Below, in pieces: positions 11,895 through 24,987 of a DNA stretch of 64,000 nucleotides. Source of the stretch: Polytrichum commune (lineage: Eukaryota > Streptophyta > Polytrichopsida > Polytrichales > Polytrichaceae). Location: contig OX485807.1 of NCBI GenBank assembly GCA_950295325.1, forward strand, positions 10,071,001-10,135,000, read 5' to 3'. Within the stretch, counting starts at the first letter, position 1, and every line of letters starts with the position of its first letter. The notes below the pieces were generated by a model that saw only the letters and a program-made list of their open reading frames with translations, was not told the origin of the DNA and made no database searches. The position numbers and the translations under genes are program-made.

Positions 11895-14800
11895 TTGAGG
11901 TTAATTAAGAATTTGATGCATTTTATAAATTTAAAATAATATTCATTTAAAAAATATGATTCAAAAGAAGAAGAAAAAAATGGCTAGGCATGGGTGGCAA
12001 AATCTATAATTGGACTATTAAAAAAAATTACAAAAGACTTTATTATGTAAATGAACCTAAAATCACTTGCTTTTCAAAATTGAAAATATTACGAATCCTT
12101 TTTGTCATGGCTCTATCTTTGATGCCAAGACATCCCCCATTATTCTAAGAGTACACACGTTTAATTACTTTCTCAACTGAAGAAGCTCCACTTCCACATA
12201 TTCAATTGAAGCCAACATTTCAAATCATTTTGATGGGGAGGAAACTTCAATCCTATCCCTCAAAACTCTCTCTTGATGCCAAGTTATCTCCCTTGATTTT
12301 ATCCACTAACAAGAACATAACATTTAGCACCTTCTACCCGGGAAACCTCCACACCTCTACATATCTCTAGATATATTAATATCTCAAATGAAGCCACATC
12401 ATTAACCTCAGATCATTTTGAGTACAAACACATTCAGCTTATCAAGAGAAATGGGACAAGTTGCCCAACATACAAACTTGGACGATGATTTTTTAACTTA
12501 CAACATAAAATTTGAGGTTAATAATGTGCACGAGGAATGGTGATATTATATTTATCATAACATTACTCAGCTCATGAGTTGTGTTCAGCTGCTTTGACTT
12601 CAACTTCAAGCTGAAGCGTTGGGATTCCAACATCCACGGGCTTTATTCTCAAATCTACTATGGGGCCCGAGAACGCCACTGAGTAAAATTATGGCACGTT
12701 TACTGTGCAAATAGCTTATTTGAGTGATTCAAGTGATATATCGCAACAGTTTACAATGATTTGAGTGATATAAGTTGACTACACATTGGTAATGGATTTT
12801 GAATGATATCTAAGCTAAGGTAGGCATGTGTTCATTCAGAGATCTTTTCTCTTTGCACCTACTCCTTGCAAGATAAGGAACACACAATTAGTGTGAGGTG
12901 AGTAGAAAATCCAAATCATGGCCACAACTATTTGCTACGTACTTTCTAGACCTCACATGAATCTCTTATTCGTAAACAAAAAATAAGATTCTCATGCTTG
13001 GTAAATGGTCATATAGGTCCTTTCAATTGTGTTGACTATTGAACCCAAAATGGTTAGTATATGTTGAACATGTAGTCCAATTTTTCTTAAACACGTACTT
13101 TATATGGTATCTGATCTTAGATCCACACCTGACCACATATCACTCAAATACATTACCAATGTGTAGTCTATGGAGAGTTGTTACACAACATGAAATTGGT
13201 TAATCTACACCACATAAAACCTCAGTTAAATGTTTGCGGCTTCCAGTTTCTTTATTTTTTCATACTAAAGTTGGAACCTACTCATGCTCTGCCATAGGCA
13301 AGCTACCATTCTACAATTCCAATTTATTGCTATAAATTTATTAGGTGCCTCTACCTCAAGCCTCTCCAATGGTTTTGTTGAACCTTGGTAGCCCAGTGGC
13401 TCCTCCACTGTTTGTTTGTATGCACATCTTCCTACTTAGACATCTGGATCGGAGGGCATGTTTACACGAAGTTCTCAATTCTCTCATTAAATGAGAAATG
13501 AATGATGGTCCCATCTCGTTTTACACAGGATCGTCAAAAATAAGAATGACCGTGTCAAAAATGAATGAGAAAATGACTTGGAAGTGATATGGAATCCTAC
13601 ATGTCCCATAAATCCATATTTTATAGATGATTACCAAGATTTTGCAGTAAGAAGACATTTTGCTGGGGACATCGACGTTTCAAAAGAAGGATGCTCTGCA
13701 TACAACTTGGAACTCTTCATGGGCCCCCAATTGTAATATGTGTGGCTCCATGCTTATCCAGAAGAATCCCGACCTCTCTTGTGTGACTAGACAATTGAAC
13801 TTGTGTAAATGTTACATTGATGAATGTCAAACTCACCAATCTCAGTGTGCATACGACACATGAGATAAATTTTGCCTCATGAATTGTAACTCTCGAGCTT
13901 CAATTACGGTGACAATTGGATCTGAGTAGCTCCCGCCTTTCCACTCTCCACTTTCTTCAACTACATTGTTACATATGTTGGGTAAGACAATAGAGAATAC
14001 CACATAGCAACTTCACCCATTATGTTTTAACAAATGTTTTTAAAATGGGTGCAAGTAGTATAAAACATAGTATACAAGTAAAGTGGTGTTGTAATTGTAG
14101 AATACTAAACCAACCAACAAATCAAACAATTTCTATGCATGGGCATTATGTGGTCACTCCCATAGAGCTGTCATCTATATATTTGAGTCGTATATGGTGT
14201 GACTTGTTCATAAAGAACAGACACTAAAAAGACATGTGGTGTGATGAAATCAGATTATGTGCTTAAAATATAAACATTATCTAACCCTGATAGCAGGTTG
14301 GGGCGAAAATAATTTAAGCCTAATTTTATTGGAAATTCTTGGGCTAGATGGTCTAAATCAAAGCAAAAAATAATGACCAAAATGTCTAAGTTTTAGGAAA
14401 TTTGGTGCATTTGAAAGCTCAATCCAAAGTCATGAATGAATTTTAAAAAGGTTATAGTACATGGACTTAGAATATGCTATGTGCTTAATTGAATAAATAT
14501 ACATATTTGCCTAATTTTTCAAAAATAGTTTACGGATCGCCTGAGCCCTTTTCTTGAAATCATTTAATTATTGGCCGAAATATGCCCAACCTGCTATCAA
14601 CCTATGGTATAAAAGATCCAATTGTTAATGCAAGTGGGAGGCCCTATGCAACCATTTAAAGAGAAAAACAAATCTTCACTATGGCAGATTGAAGTTGATT
14701 TCTAAAGTATTCACAAGGATATGAAAGCTAGATGTCAAATAAAGTCCAAAGATGTCGACACCACACAATCAGCAAAGTAAATAAACAAGGTCCACCCCTT

Positions 14801-14985
14801 ACAGGTTATCCTTGCACTTCTTATGCCTCCAGATATGATAGCAATACTACCAGACAGCCATCCAGCTTCAAGGAAATGCCTCAGCACACTTTTTAACTCA
14901 AGAAATTCTCACCAACAGGGAAGGAGCTGACCAGGAATTTCAACAATAACATTTAAGCTACATAGCACAAGCTTTACTAGATATC
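11895..14985. other. Non-coding, AT-rich intergenic sequence
   Basis: No conserved ORF was found here. One diverged member of the dispersed repeat family is recognisable at 12870-13160, with blocks GTGTTGACTATTGAACC, TGTAGTCCA and TTAGATCCACAC. The 3' flank of the 5MP gene lies at the right end. Confidence 0.5.
12870..13160. repeat. Dispersed repeat (family also at 2.06 and 59.88 kb)
   Basis: Shares ordered blocks with 2055-2310 and 59880-60180, including an AAGATAAGGAACACACAATTAG-like start region, GATTCTCATGCTT, a TTGAC/TGAACC block, GTAGTCCAATTTTT, TTAGATCCACACC and CATATCACTCAAATACA. There are no clear termini and the class is unknown. Confidence 0.6.
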
Positions 14986-17900
14986 TTACTCCTCCTCTTC
15001 AGCTTCTTCCAGCCACTTCACAAAAGGCTCAAGACCTTTCACAAATGTTTGCCTGTCACCACACACAAATATATTAGTCACTGATACTGGAAAGTTGCTG
15101 AAGTGTTTGGATATTGTGCTGTGCTATTCTAGTGGTTTCAGTTGGTCAGTTGGTTTGTCAGTTGGTCCTTCATGATCATCTTGCACTCCCTGACCAAGGT
15201 CAGATCTACCCTCTACAAAAAAAACACTCCCCTCTAAACAATGTTCATAAAACACAACAACAAACTCCTTTTCTAGACCAGAGGCCTTACCGTCCCTTTG
15301 GATTAGAACCCTTCTTGTACCAAGTAAGAACAGTGTCTTCGTCTAATACATCTTGATCATACAGGGCTCTGATGATCTCTGGAAACAGCTTCATAAGCTT
15401 TGCATCCTCATAACAATGGATCTGGATCTTATACATCAAATCCATCTCCAGCTTTGCTGTTGTGCAAAATGCTCCCAGAAGTTTGCCCCATGTCTTCACC
15501 TGGAAACTCCACAAACCATTCCCAATGCCTCACATTCAGTACCATTGGATTGCATCCACTGCACCAACCTCACAGCAACCACCATCTCAAGTCACGTCAA
15601 CTTTTCTTTTGGCCCCCACCATCTTTACAAAACCCAAAAGGACAAACACAATAGCTTGCACCCTCTAGAATCAACAACTTTGGAAATAGACCAGACCTGT
15701 CGCAGAGCAAGGTTGGAGTTTTGCTGCTGGTTCTTGCCAGACCACTGCACAGCATCCATGATGGCATCCCAAATTGTGCGAACCACGTCCATATCAGGCA
15801 AACTGGCTTCCCTGCGTTTCAGCTTCACCATCTCAATCACCTCTCCCACATCTATGTTCTCTGCAACCTGGTCTGTCAAGGTGGTCCTCAGCTCCTTCAG
15901 CTTCACGTCGAACACCTTCTTTGTGTTGTACTCCACCAGTATGCCCAGACCCTCCTTACTGCAATCGTAGTCACCACAAAACCCCTAAATCAGCTCACAC
16001 TATGGGAAACCACTACCAAGACATGGTAATCCTAACTATTCTACCATACCAGCTACCATATCAGTATTTCAAACCACCTTATGAAACTATGTGTCAGCAT
16101 CACACCAAGAACAATGACCATACTAGCTGACGTATGAGGTCAGAAATGTACTTGAAATGCTCCGCAAAAGCTTCGATTGACCGCTTCTGCGCAGGGAACA
16201 GATCCAGAAGCCGATCGTCCATCTTTGCACGCTTTAGAAGACTCACCAGATCATCTAAGCTGTTTTCCACCAGATACTCTTTGAATGCATCCGTCACAAA
16301 GAACAGAACGGTACCCTTTGCAATCAATGTGTCGCTCAGCAGTGCTGAGAATATAGTTTCCGGTGGCAGCCCAGAAAGCTTCTGAGAAAATGTAAGCGCA
16401 GTGAAGATGGCCAACTTCTTACGGTCATCAGGCCCATATAGTTCCTGTCAAATGCCACCATGCCAAATCAGCCACACCACCACAATCCACACCGTCATAC
16501 ATCCGCACCTTCATTTGATAAGCATTTGAACCCATATCTTCATACAACTCAGGAAGATAGACATGTCCATGTCCCATTCTTATTTACACAAAAAAGAAGC
16601 CCGTCCAAGCTTCACAATATCAAACCATCCTGACAACATTGCTGTAGGAAGGCCTGGCAGAGGACTAACCAATGACTGTAGCAGCCTGCGCATCACATTT
16701 TCAAGGTTCTTGATCATAAAAGGCCTGCGCCTGATGATCTTCTGCAAGTAGAGAACATAGGGCAAAATGCTCTCCCGAGTGGCATCGCAGTTCAGAACAG
16801 AGTAAGGATGCCGATCACCTTCCTCTGGTTTTGTGGTGCCCGGCTGATTTCGCCCACCTGTGAAGACAACCTACAAATATTCACAACACACAGGTCAGAC
16901 AACCACCGGATTATAAACTTCACCCTTGCAACTGTTGATAGCCTACCAATTGCAGAGGTACCCAATGTTCTAATATCAAGGCCATGACTTTTTTAGGGAC
17001 AAGCCACATTAAATCAGGACAGTCCCATTGTAGGACTTTAAGAGACTGCCAATCCAAACCATTTACATAATTACACATAATATCAAAAGTTGATAAATAC
17101 CAAATGCAGGGGCACCCATTTTTTGATATCAAGGCCATGGCTTCTCTTAAGATAAGCTCATATCAAATCAGGATAGTTCCAGTTTAAATATTGAGCAGAT
17201 TGACGACCCAAACCATTTACACAGACGTGAATGCCAAAAATATCACCAGATGGCTCACATTCCTAGTTATAGAATTTTTACAAGAGAAAGTAACCTACCT
17301 CAAAGAAGGTGTCACCATATCTTGAGAAGTCAAGGTCTGATGCCTCAACATCCTTGGCAATAAGCTCCTGCACAATCAACCAAATCTATGAGAGATTTGT
17401 ACCCAACTTCATCAGCCATTCCATCTCATTGAATCAATGACATCTACAATAGCTTCCCAGAATTGGAGTATTCTGTCAAAGTTACTAACCAAGTCACCCT
17501 TGTGCTCATTGTAGATTTGCACAACAGCATCGGCAAACGTCCCAGTGTCCAATGGAACGGCTATATTCCGTTTGCGGGTTTTGATCCGCGTGCCACTGAA
17601 ATCAGGGAAACAGGATAAGTTAAGAGAAACTATAAAGATTTTGAAAGGGTCAATAGACCCTACACAGGAAAATACTCACAAACAATGAATGATTATCATC
17701 CAGCTTCATCATAAGCTTACTTTGCTGAGAACAACTGGAAATCAACATTCAATAATAGAATTTGTCGGTAGAGATTCTATTTCAGACTGCCAGATTACAC
17801 ATTCACTAAGTAATTTAGTGCTGACTGTCACAAGTCAGTCCTAAAATTGGCAAACACTGAACCCAACTTGACTTTAGATTCATTGCTGGAATGAATTACT

Positions 17901-18757
17901 ATAGCAGCTCACTTTCATTGATAAGCTCCTACAAAGAAAAGGAAATCAGCCATTTTCACGTACCCAAGGGTCGGTTTCTCCTTCGAGCTGAAAATTAAGG
18001 GCCACACCAACAGTTCAAGGGGTTAGAAAGGACATAAAAGGAAAACATAACCCAAATAGCTTGAGCATAAAACTGGAAGAAAAAAAAGGTCAGCCATTGA
18101 TAGCTGACAAATCTATGTCTTCCAAGGAGTGATCAGAATAAATTGCAGCAACTTGACGTCAGAAACAAATCGAATTTTCCCACTTCCTTTACTTCGGATG
18201 CTATCACTCTAGCAGAAATGGCTATTCCCAATATTAGGAACTCGTCGTAGATTTTGACGCCTCTTTGGCAAATATTCTGGAAACCCAAGATCTAATCAAC
18301 ACAAGGCTACATCTAAGAAGCTTCTTCTGCCTGCAACAACTTATAAGCAAGTGGATTAACGTGCCCAACACACACACATCCTCAGGAAAGACCATGGCAA
18401 ATTCGCCGAAGGCATCGACACGGATGCTTTGAAATTAACCCATAAACACAAGGATGCGCAATCCAATTTGGACAAGGATGATGTGTACAAATGAATATTC
18501 GAAATACGAACACCACCACAATCGTAATTCAGGTCAGGTCACCACCATCCCAATCAATGCCAACCTGTGAAACAAAACCCAGCTGCACAGCAATGACTCA
18601 TAAACCACTAACCAGAAACCAAATCCAGTCCAAGTGCCCAAAACCAGCTGGAAGGCACCCGAAACACACTCAAACGATCCTTGCCAATCCGACCAAACAG
18701 AGACTCACAAACCCTAAAATGCACATAAACAACCAAACCTTGATTTGCGCACCTCAT
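14986..18757 (-). CDS. eIF5-mimic protein (BZW/5MP family), W2-domain translation regulator, 411 aa
   Basis: Nine exons, all with GT-AG splice sites and continuous phase: 18753-18757, 17964-17987, 17490-17595, 17299-17367, 16670-16870, 16152-16444, 15697-15958, 15291-15499 and 14986-15052, totalling 1236 nt including TAA at 14986-14988. The N-terminus (SSKEKPTLGGTRIKTRKRN) and the run of HEAT/MIF4G-like helices (about residues 30-240) match the BZW/5MP family. The C-terminal W2 domain (about 245-411) ends with two aromatic/acidic boxes, DEDTVLTWYKK (372-383) and FVKWLEEAEEEE (400-411). In animals these proteins compete with eIF5 for eIF2 and the ribosomal pre-initiation complex, affecting start-codon choice and stress translation; the same cytosolic role is inferred here. 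From memory, Arabidopsis homologues are of the same length. Exon 1 supplies only ATG plus two bases and exon 2 is 24 nt. No lesions are seen, so it is likely functional. Confidence 0.94.
16935..17245. repeat. Tandem duplication, about 155-bp period, in intron 4 of the 5MP gene
   Basis: TTGATA...CCAA-TGCAG-GG-ACCCA followed by ATATCAAGGCCATG begins at 16935 and again at 17090. Both copies run through AAATCAGGA-AGT and CCAAACCATTTACA. The copies are diverged (roughly 75%) and lie wholly within the intron between exons 17299-17367 and 16670-16870. Confidence 0.85.
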
Positions 18758-18939
18758 AAACCGAAGCGGGCGGACAAGCGGGGTATCTACAAAGGTGAGG
18801 TTGGAAGCAACGTGGTGATTGAGAGAAGAAGGAGCAAATCGAAAGCCGTGGAGCAGGGGTGCGCGATGGAAACGCAATCGGGAACCCTAGCAGGAGAGCA
18901 TGGAGGCGATGGCAATGGTATGCACAACGAGCAATGACG

Positions 18940-18990
18940 AAGACAGAGAGAGGTGAGAGAGAGAAGAGAGAAGAGAGAAGAGAGATGAGC
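18940..18990 (-). promoter_or_regulatory. CT-rich tract in the 5' leader or promoter of the 5MP gene
   Basis: Read on the gene's strand, this is a run of CTCTCTTCTCTC-type sequence about 190 bp upstream of the ATG. Such pyrimidine patches are common in plant core promoters and 5' leaders. No TATA box was seen nearby, which would fit a broadly expressed, TATA-less gene. Confidence 0.45.
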
Positions 18991-19275
18991 GTGAGATTCC
19001 TCTTCCGTTTACAGACCCATATCCTCCGTGCGATGATAATATCGACGGCCAGGATCCCGTCCCCCCTGCTAAGTTAGTTCGGACCCTTTCGCATTGCGAG
19101 GAAGGCAGGAATGAGAAGCCTAACGAGGTGACAGAAGCACTGCGGTCCCTAATCCAGGTCCTGAAGGGATGGGCACATGACCCAAAAATGGGCCGCTTCA
19201 GCTGCATGTAGGCTGGGTTTAGAGCTCATGCCAAACCGCATGGGCCTGGCTCTCCAAGCCATGACCCCATCATAT

Positions 19276-19590
19276 TCGAAAATTGCTGCCCTCTGCATCT
19301 GACTTCTCAAAAAAAAATTATCCATGTATTTTTGAAGGCCTCTTGTTCGCAAAATTCATAATTGAGAGCACTTTCATCTTCAAGGTCTGAAATCCAATAT
19401 ATATGTTCACTTCTCCCTAGTAATAAGCAATTGATTAGGATTTTATTCCCGAAGTGAAACCGTTGATAAAGCATGTCACTAACTTGGAAGTCAAAAATGT
19501 TACAAAATCCTCAGTAGCATTGAGGACCTTATAGTTTACGTGATTTACCATTTGAAAGGATCTTCATTGTTCTTAAATGGAACTGAAATT
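19276..19590 (+). repeat. Decayed half-copy of the fold-back element at 38.6 kb
   Basis: Blocks TTTTTGAAGGC, ATTGAGAGCACTT, CAATATATATGTTCACTT, AATAAGCAATTGA, GTGAAACCGT, AACTTGGAAGTCAAAAA and ACAAAATCCTCA match the left arm of the element at 38562-39931 in order and orientation. Only one arm is present and no end or target duplication is clear, so it is an old truncated relic. Confidence 0.85.
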
Positions 19591-19599
19591 AGTGCACTA

Positions 19600-20985
19600 T
19601 GTGCTCAAATGCGCTTACGTGAACTATTTATGATTTGATTAAGGTCCTCAATGATTCGTTTTTTGAGGAGAGACAAAGTGACAAACTCAAGGCCTCTTTA
19701 CACTAGAGCTTGAGGCCCCTTCACCCATGAGATATAATTTATATGATCGGTTGAGAAGTCGGAGAGGGCCTTATTTTTACTTTACACTAGACCTTGAAGG
19801 CATGAGGGACCAAAGAAATTTGAATGGATGAAAATTTTACATAGCAGTAAGTGGATAATGTTTCATGGTTTATTATGCCCATCAAAAAGAGGTGGGTCTA
19901 ATGCAAAACTAGTGGTTGTGGCAATCAACTAAATTGCCATTGGCTTTATAAATATTATGATGCCATGGTGGGAGCTCAAACTTGAAAATATGTTACAATC
20001 CCTCAACATGGTCCACTTTCACTTGAGTAGCTTGAGAAATCACCAATTGCAAAAATGGAATTCTGATTCCCATGGTACATCCTTTGGATGATTTTAAAGA
20101 GCCCTTAAATTTTCATGGTCACATCTATTGATACTTGTGTAAATTAGCCCTTGATGTCAAATTATGAAAGAAAAAAAATACAAAAATATGGTATGAGATG
20201 AACATGCCTTTCAAATTCAAAAATTCATGTTATTACATTTTGACATGATTTTACAAAGCTTCCAATGATGTAACCCCACAAAATATCTTAAATGACTTCT
20301 AAAATGTTAAATATTCAAACTTGCAAATAGGTATGGTACATTTACTTGTTTTATACCTGGTCAAAAGTGTCATGCACTGCATTAGATCATTGGATAACAT
20401 TATTAGTATTAGTATTATTGAAAACCATCCCCATTTGTAAAGGTAGTCTTGGCATGTCTTGGGGTAAAATGGTCTTAAGGGGGTCCACTTGGAAATCTAC
20501 CGAAAACCCATGAACTCATAATTTTCTCAAAATATGAAGAGAAATGTCGAGATGGTGCATGCAACTTTTGACCAAAAACTTGGATCAATTCAAAAGTTTG
20601 TTAAGGCCCCCGAATGCCACTCCAAGTGAGTGTTTGGGGTCACACATGACCTTGTGAGCATTTGGAGTAATTGTTCATTCATAACCCTGTACTTATTCAC
20701 CATCTTCTAACGTCACTGTCATAAGGCATGGCCTAGGATGTTCTACGAACAGACACTTTATTCACTCCGGCCTCCTCCGGAGACCATAGTTCTTCTTCTT
20801 CTTCTTCTATTCATCATCATTGAAAATATTATTAAATAAAGTTTAATATAAGCAGTTTACATTTTTCTCTCTCTCAATATATATATATATATATATATGT
20901 ATTTGCTTAGGGGTTTTTGTGAACACTTACAACTATTAAAGATTCTAAGATGGTCTTTAATCGCTCCCACACTCCAATAGAAGGG
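19600..20985. other. Non-coding AT-rich sequence with a TA microsatellite
   Basis: No coding signal is visible. A pure TA run lies at about 20877-20898, and a CTT-type run at about 20787-20806. The segment ends at the target duplication of the LTR-type insertion that begins at 20991. Confidence 0.5.
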
Positions 20986-20990
20986 CTAAT

Positions 20991-22878
20991 TGTCAGCCAC
21001 AAACCCCCACCCTTGTGTGTCGTAATCCGGGTGAGAGCCTATGGCTCACATGTACTTGTATGACTTCCCTTAGCCCTTGGAATCAAGCTCCCAATGTTCC
21101 ATCCAATTAAGCATAAAACACACAACTTTTATTCACAACACACAACTCCACAAGTATTCAAAATTACTTTCCTTCTTTGTAGTTATTTGCACTACATCAC
21201 ACTCTAAGCCCTAACCATGCTACAATAACTATGCTAAGTGCTTGTCACATGTGCATCGAGGTCATCCCTTGTGCTAGTCATAATGTGACTTTAATTCAAT
21301 TAATATTTCATGCAACTTCACATGAATCACTCCCACTCTACACATCCTAACCTAACAATGCAACTCCACACAATAGGAGGAACCGGCTTTTCACACCTGT
21401 GTTGCCTCTGCAACCTATGAGCTGACACCACCAGCAAGCCTTCCACCCCACAGGCACACCTCCCATCATCTAACACCCTTGAGCTCACAGTCTACCTTGT
21501 CCCGCAATTAGTCCCAGCAACAGGGTCTCGGTAACCATTGTCTCGGCGAAGGCAAGCCCAACCCCTCACAGACCCAGCCACTTGCACCCTTCACATTTGT
21601 GGCAGCAGTCACCCTCGTGGCTGCATCCCCTCAGACTCCCTCCATTCACCGCTTGAATCCGTCAAGTCCTTCGCGATTAAATTTGCACCGGCACTTACAC
21701 ACCCTCGGAACCTGTGCAGAGCGGCCCAGGCTATGCTTGGCGGCCCATGTCCACACCCAATCTTGGTTCCGAAGTCCTACTTCCAGTGCCCAGATTAAGC
21801 AATCCACTGCATTGCACAAGCCCACCAGTTTCGCCCCTTCTGCAATTTCCCAGTGAGCGATACCACTCCTCACCTTACCCCACAAGTCATCAACTTGCGC
21901 GTGGTTCGCGGCAGCGCAATCCTAACACTCCTCCCTCATTAGCTGAATCCTCATATCCTTCAAGCTTGCGGCTGCAACATTGTTTTTACCACAACCTCGC
22001 AGTCGTTGAGATCTGCCGTATAATCACTGACTGCTCAACCCTTCCAGCTCAATCCACCTCTCCTCTTTCTTGCAACCCAATTCCCCGAAAACAGATGGTA
22101 TCCACCCAGCGCACAGAGTGCAATTCGCGGTTCGCTCCCTTTCGGGGTGTTTTGACAATGTTGCCGGCCATTCCTTAGTTGCGGTTTAAGTGAAGTAGTT
22201 CTACTCTGCGGTGGCCCTCGATTTGTATTAGGCCATGATTTCTCAGCCCAGGTGCACTCCCCTTGTGTCTCCTAGAAGTTTGCTAGTGGTATGTCGATAA
22301 ACTCCGGTTGTCCTGCCCACCTGTGAATGTCGAGCTCCTCCCACACACAGATTCAAAGCCACAAGAAAAATCGATATTCTAGCATCCCTCTACCTGCTTC
22401 CCTCCTCTCGTGTTTCCACGCATCAAGGCACAAGCCGTCTTCCTCAAAACCGAGGCATTGCTGGATACCTCTGATTGCTGGTCAGCAGCCTCCGCCCTGC
22501 ACTTGCAGTTTTTTTTACTCTCTCCGCAACTGCCAACAAGTGAGTGAGAGGGAGGATCCCCCTTCATTCATAGATCCCTGGATTATCCACAAAGCCCTAC
22601 CCCCCCTAAAACGGACAACAAGGGGCCCAATTCAAACGCTAAAACCCTGAATTTGAACTTTTTGCCTTAAGTACTACCTAACCCTCAACTAATTCCTATA
22701 TCAATTAAGCTATGATCCTAAACTCTAATTATCTCAACACATGAGCTTAAAGTAACTCAATTCTAAGCTAATGAACATCACTCTTTTTATCTTTTCAAGA
22801 ATTCAATGCAATCACAAAGTCTAAGTTTTAGAAAAATTAGAAGTTAAGAACACATGTGGGCACAATATTGGGCTCACA
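20991..22878. mobile_element. LTR-type insertion, 1888 bp, probable solo LTR, with 5-bp target duplication
   Basis: The insertion begins TGTCAGCCACAAACCCCCAC and ends GGGCTCACA, so it has the TG...CA ends of LTR elements. It is flanked by CTAAT on both sides (20986-20990 and 22879-22883). The same start (TGTCAGCCAtAAACCCCCACCC) and end (GGCTCACA) bound a second insertion at 28252-31948. The interior is C-rich, with no gag, pol, primer-binding site or polypurine tract recognised. A solo LTR is favoured over a short non-autonomous element, because I found no repeated LTR pair inside it. The strand is unknown. Confidence 0.78.
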
Positions 22879-22883
22879 CTAAT

Positions 22884-24570
22884 CATGAGTCACAACTATG
22901 TATTATTTGCAGTGTTTTGACAATTAGCTACTAGTAAGAAAAAATATGAGTATCTTTTGGTGTTTCATATACCAATTAATATTCAAGATAAACTTCATGG
23001 TCATGTTTGGTTAAGTTGTGCATTGTGCATGCCTCCCCCTACTCTATTGTATATATTAAACAAAACTTTGCTTCAATGCTACCATTTGTGTTGGCAATGT
23101 GGCAATGGTGCATTTAGTTTTTTCAAAGGTTGGCAAAGATTACTCTACTTTTTGCAACGTGGTTGTGTCTTTTTGCAACATGGTTAGAGAATTTGCTTTA
23201 CATTTATGCAATATAACCCATGTGTTGCACTTCATGTATCGCAATTTGCATTGTGGTGAAACCGATAACAAGCACTTGCAACATGTAGACACCTTGTGTA
23301 TGTGGCTATTCAATCTTCGTGATTGTTTGGTTGCATGGGCGCAACTAAGGGTAGCATCCTCTACGAGGTGTAGTGCTCTCATCTTTGAGTGGTATTATAT
23401 TGTATCAATCATGATTTTTTTAATAATTTATTGGTGAAATAAGGTATATTATTTTAAAGTTGTTGTGGATTTGTTGCATTGTTCTTGTGGCAATTTTAAG
23501 TTGTAAGGAGAAAATATGATTTAATGAGGAGTTGCCTCGTTGAGAGGGTGTCCTACTTGCCCACATGTGGGTTGTCTCTCTCTCCATCCATATATAATGT
23601 GCTTTTTGGTCTTCCCAAATGTCATTGTATACATTGTCTTCTAGTAAGCCCGAGGAAATTACACTTCATACTAAAGCTTGAGTGTCCAATTCCCATGAAA
23701 ATCTAAGTTATCTCAGTGATAGAAAATGTGAAGATTGTTATGCTTCACTTTCAACTAATGGTTAAGGGCCTAAGGAACCAAGGAAGTTTGAACAAACAAA
23801 TAACCTTTGTGGAGTCCTACATGGCATCCAAGTAATAACGTTGCATGATGTCCATGATTCTGCATTAATCCATAGAGATGATACCAACTATATGTTGGTG
23901 TGAAAGAAACACTTCAACCTTGATCACAACTGCAAATTCATATGTAACCTTGAGACAGGTTGTGTCAAGGCTCTCAAAGAGGTTGTTCTAACAATGAAAC
24001 TAGGAGCCCATAACACTTCAATATTTCACAACCCTTTATTTATTATAACTTATTGTTTGGAGGGACCCATATAAATAGACTAGTAATAAATAGCATTCAG
24101 TTGAGACTCTAGTTGAGTATTTCTTTACATTGTATTTGAAGACCCGTGATTACATAAATTTGAAATTTGAAATGCAAAGAGAGAGTTGTCTTTTTTCAAA
24201 GTTTTTTTTCAAAGCTTGATCTTCCTCTTTTCCGAGGCCTTTTCCATTTTATTCTTCATCAGAATAAAGCAAGGGTAGGTGGGTGGGATTTTCTCTCATC
24301 ACAAATCTATTACTCACCAAAACATAGTATTTGTCATTGTAGCCATGGATGTAGTGCTATGTTCTACATCATATGAAGTAGTTTGAACTTTTAACAAGGA
24401 GTATGTATTCTCATTAGAGTGGTTAGATATGTTATCATGTTTCCTTGCTTTCAAATCAAAGTTTGATAGCATAAAGTACTAAAATGTAATGATGTGTGTC
24501 ATGCTCACAAAAACACATTACATATGGCAACTAAGTTCAAAACATAATCTAGTATGTCACTACATTGTGC
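22884..24570. other. Unassigned sequence, with a diverged direct repeat
   Basis: No supported gene. A block at about 24165-24400 (TTTTCAAAG-TTT, CTTCCTCT, GGTGGGTGGGA-TTT) recurs in the same orientation at about 25130-25350, on the other side of the MITE at 24579. This suggests an older duplication or two relics of one repeat family. Confidence 0.45.
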
Positions 24571-24578
24571 ATAACATC

Positions 24579-24987
24579 CACGGGGGGCGCACTTCATTGT
24601 CAAGTTGAACACCACGTGCGATAAAACAAAATCTACTTTTTACATAAAGCATCACCAAAATGGTTCAAAATTTTATGATTTTTTTTTCATGAGTAGATAT
24701 ACATAGTATCTATTGCATAGTAAAAATTGGTAACCAAATTTGATGATTTGTTTTTTTATAAAACATACCGTTTCTAACTAGAATGACGCAACATTGAACT
24801 AAAAAGATTACTACAAAAAATGAAGATGACTAAAAATTTCAAAAAAATATACAAAAGATATTATCAATGGTTATGTGTATGTAGAAAAAATATCATAATT
24901 TTAAAAATTATCTATGGCATGTAATATAGGGTAGCAAACTTTTATCGCACGTGGTTATGAAATGTAAGGGGGTGTGATCCCCCCGTG
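24579..24987. mobile_element. hAT-type MITE copy 1, 409 bp
   Basis: The termini are CACGGGGGG...CACTTCATTGTC and GATCCCCCCGTG, with flanking 8-bp near-identical duplications ATAACATC and ATAACAAC. An 8-bp duplication and CA-G-rich ends fit the hAT superfamily. The body is about 85-90% like the copy at 50479-50902 (for example GAGTAGATATACATAGTA and ACATACCGTTTCTAAC). Its right inner terminal repeat is degraded relative to copy 2. It has no coding capacity. Confidence 0.88.
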
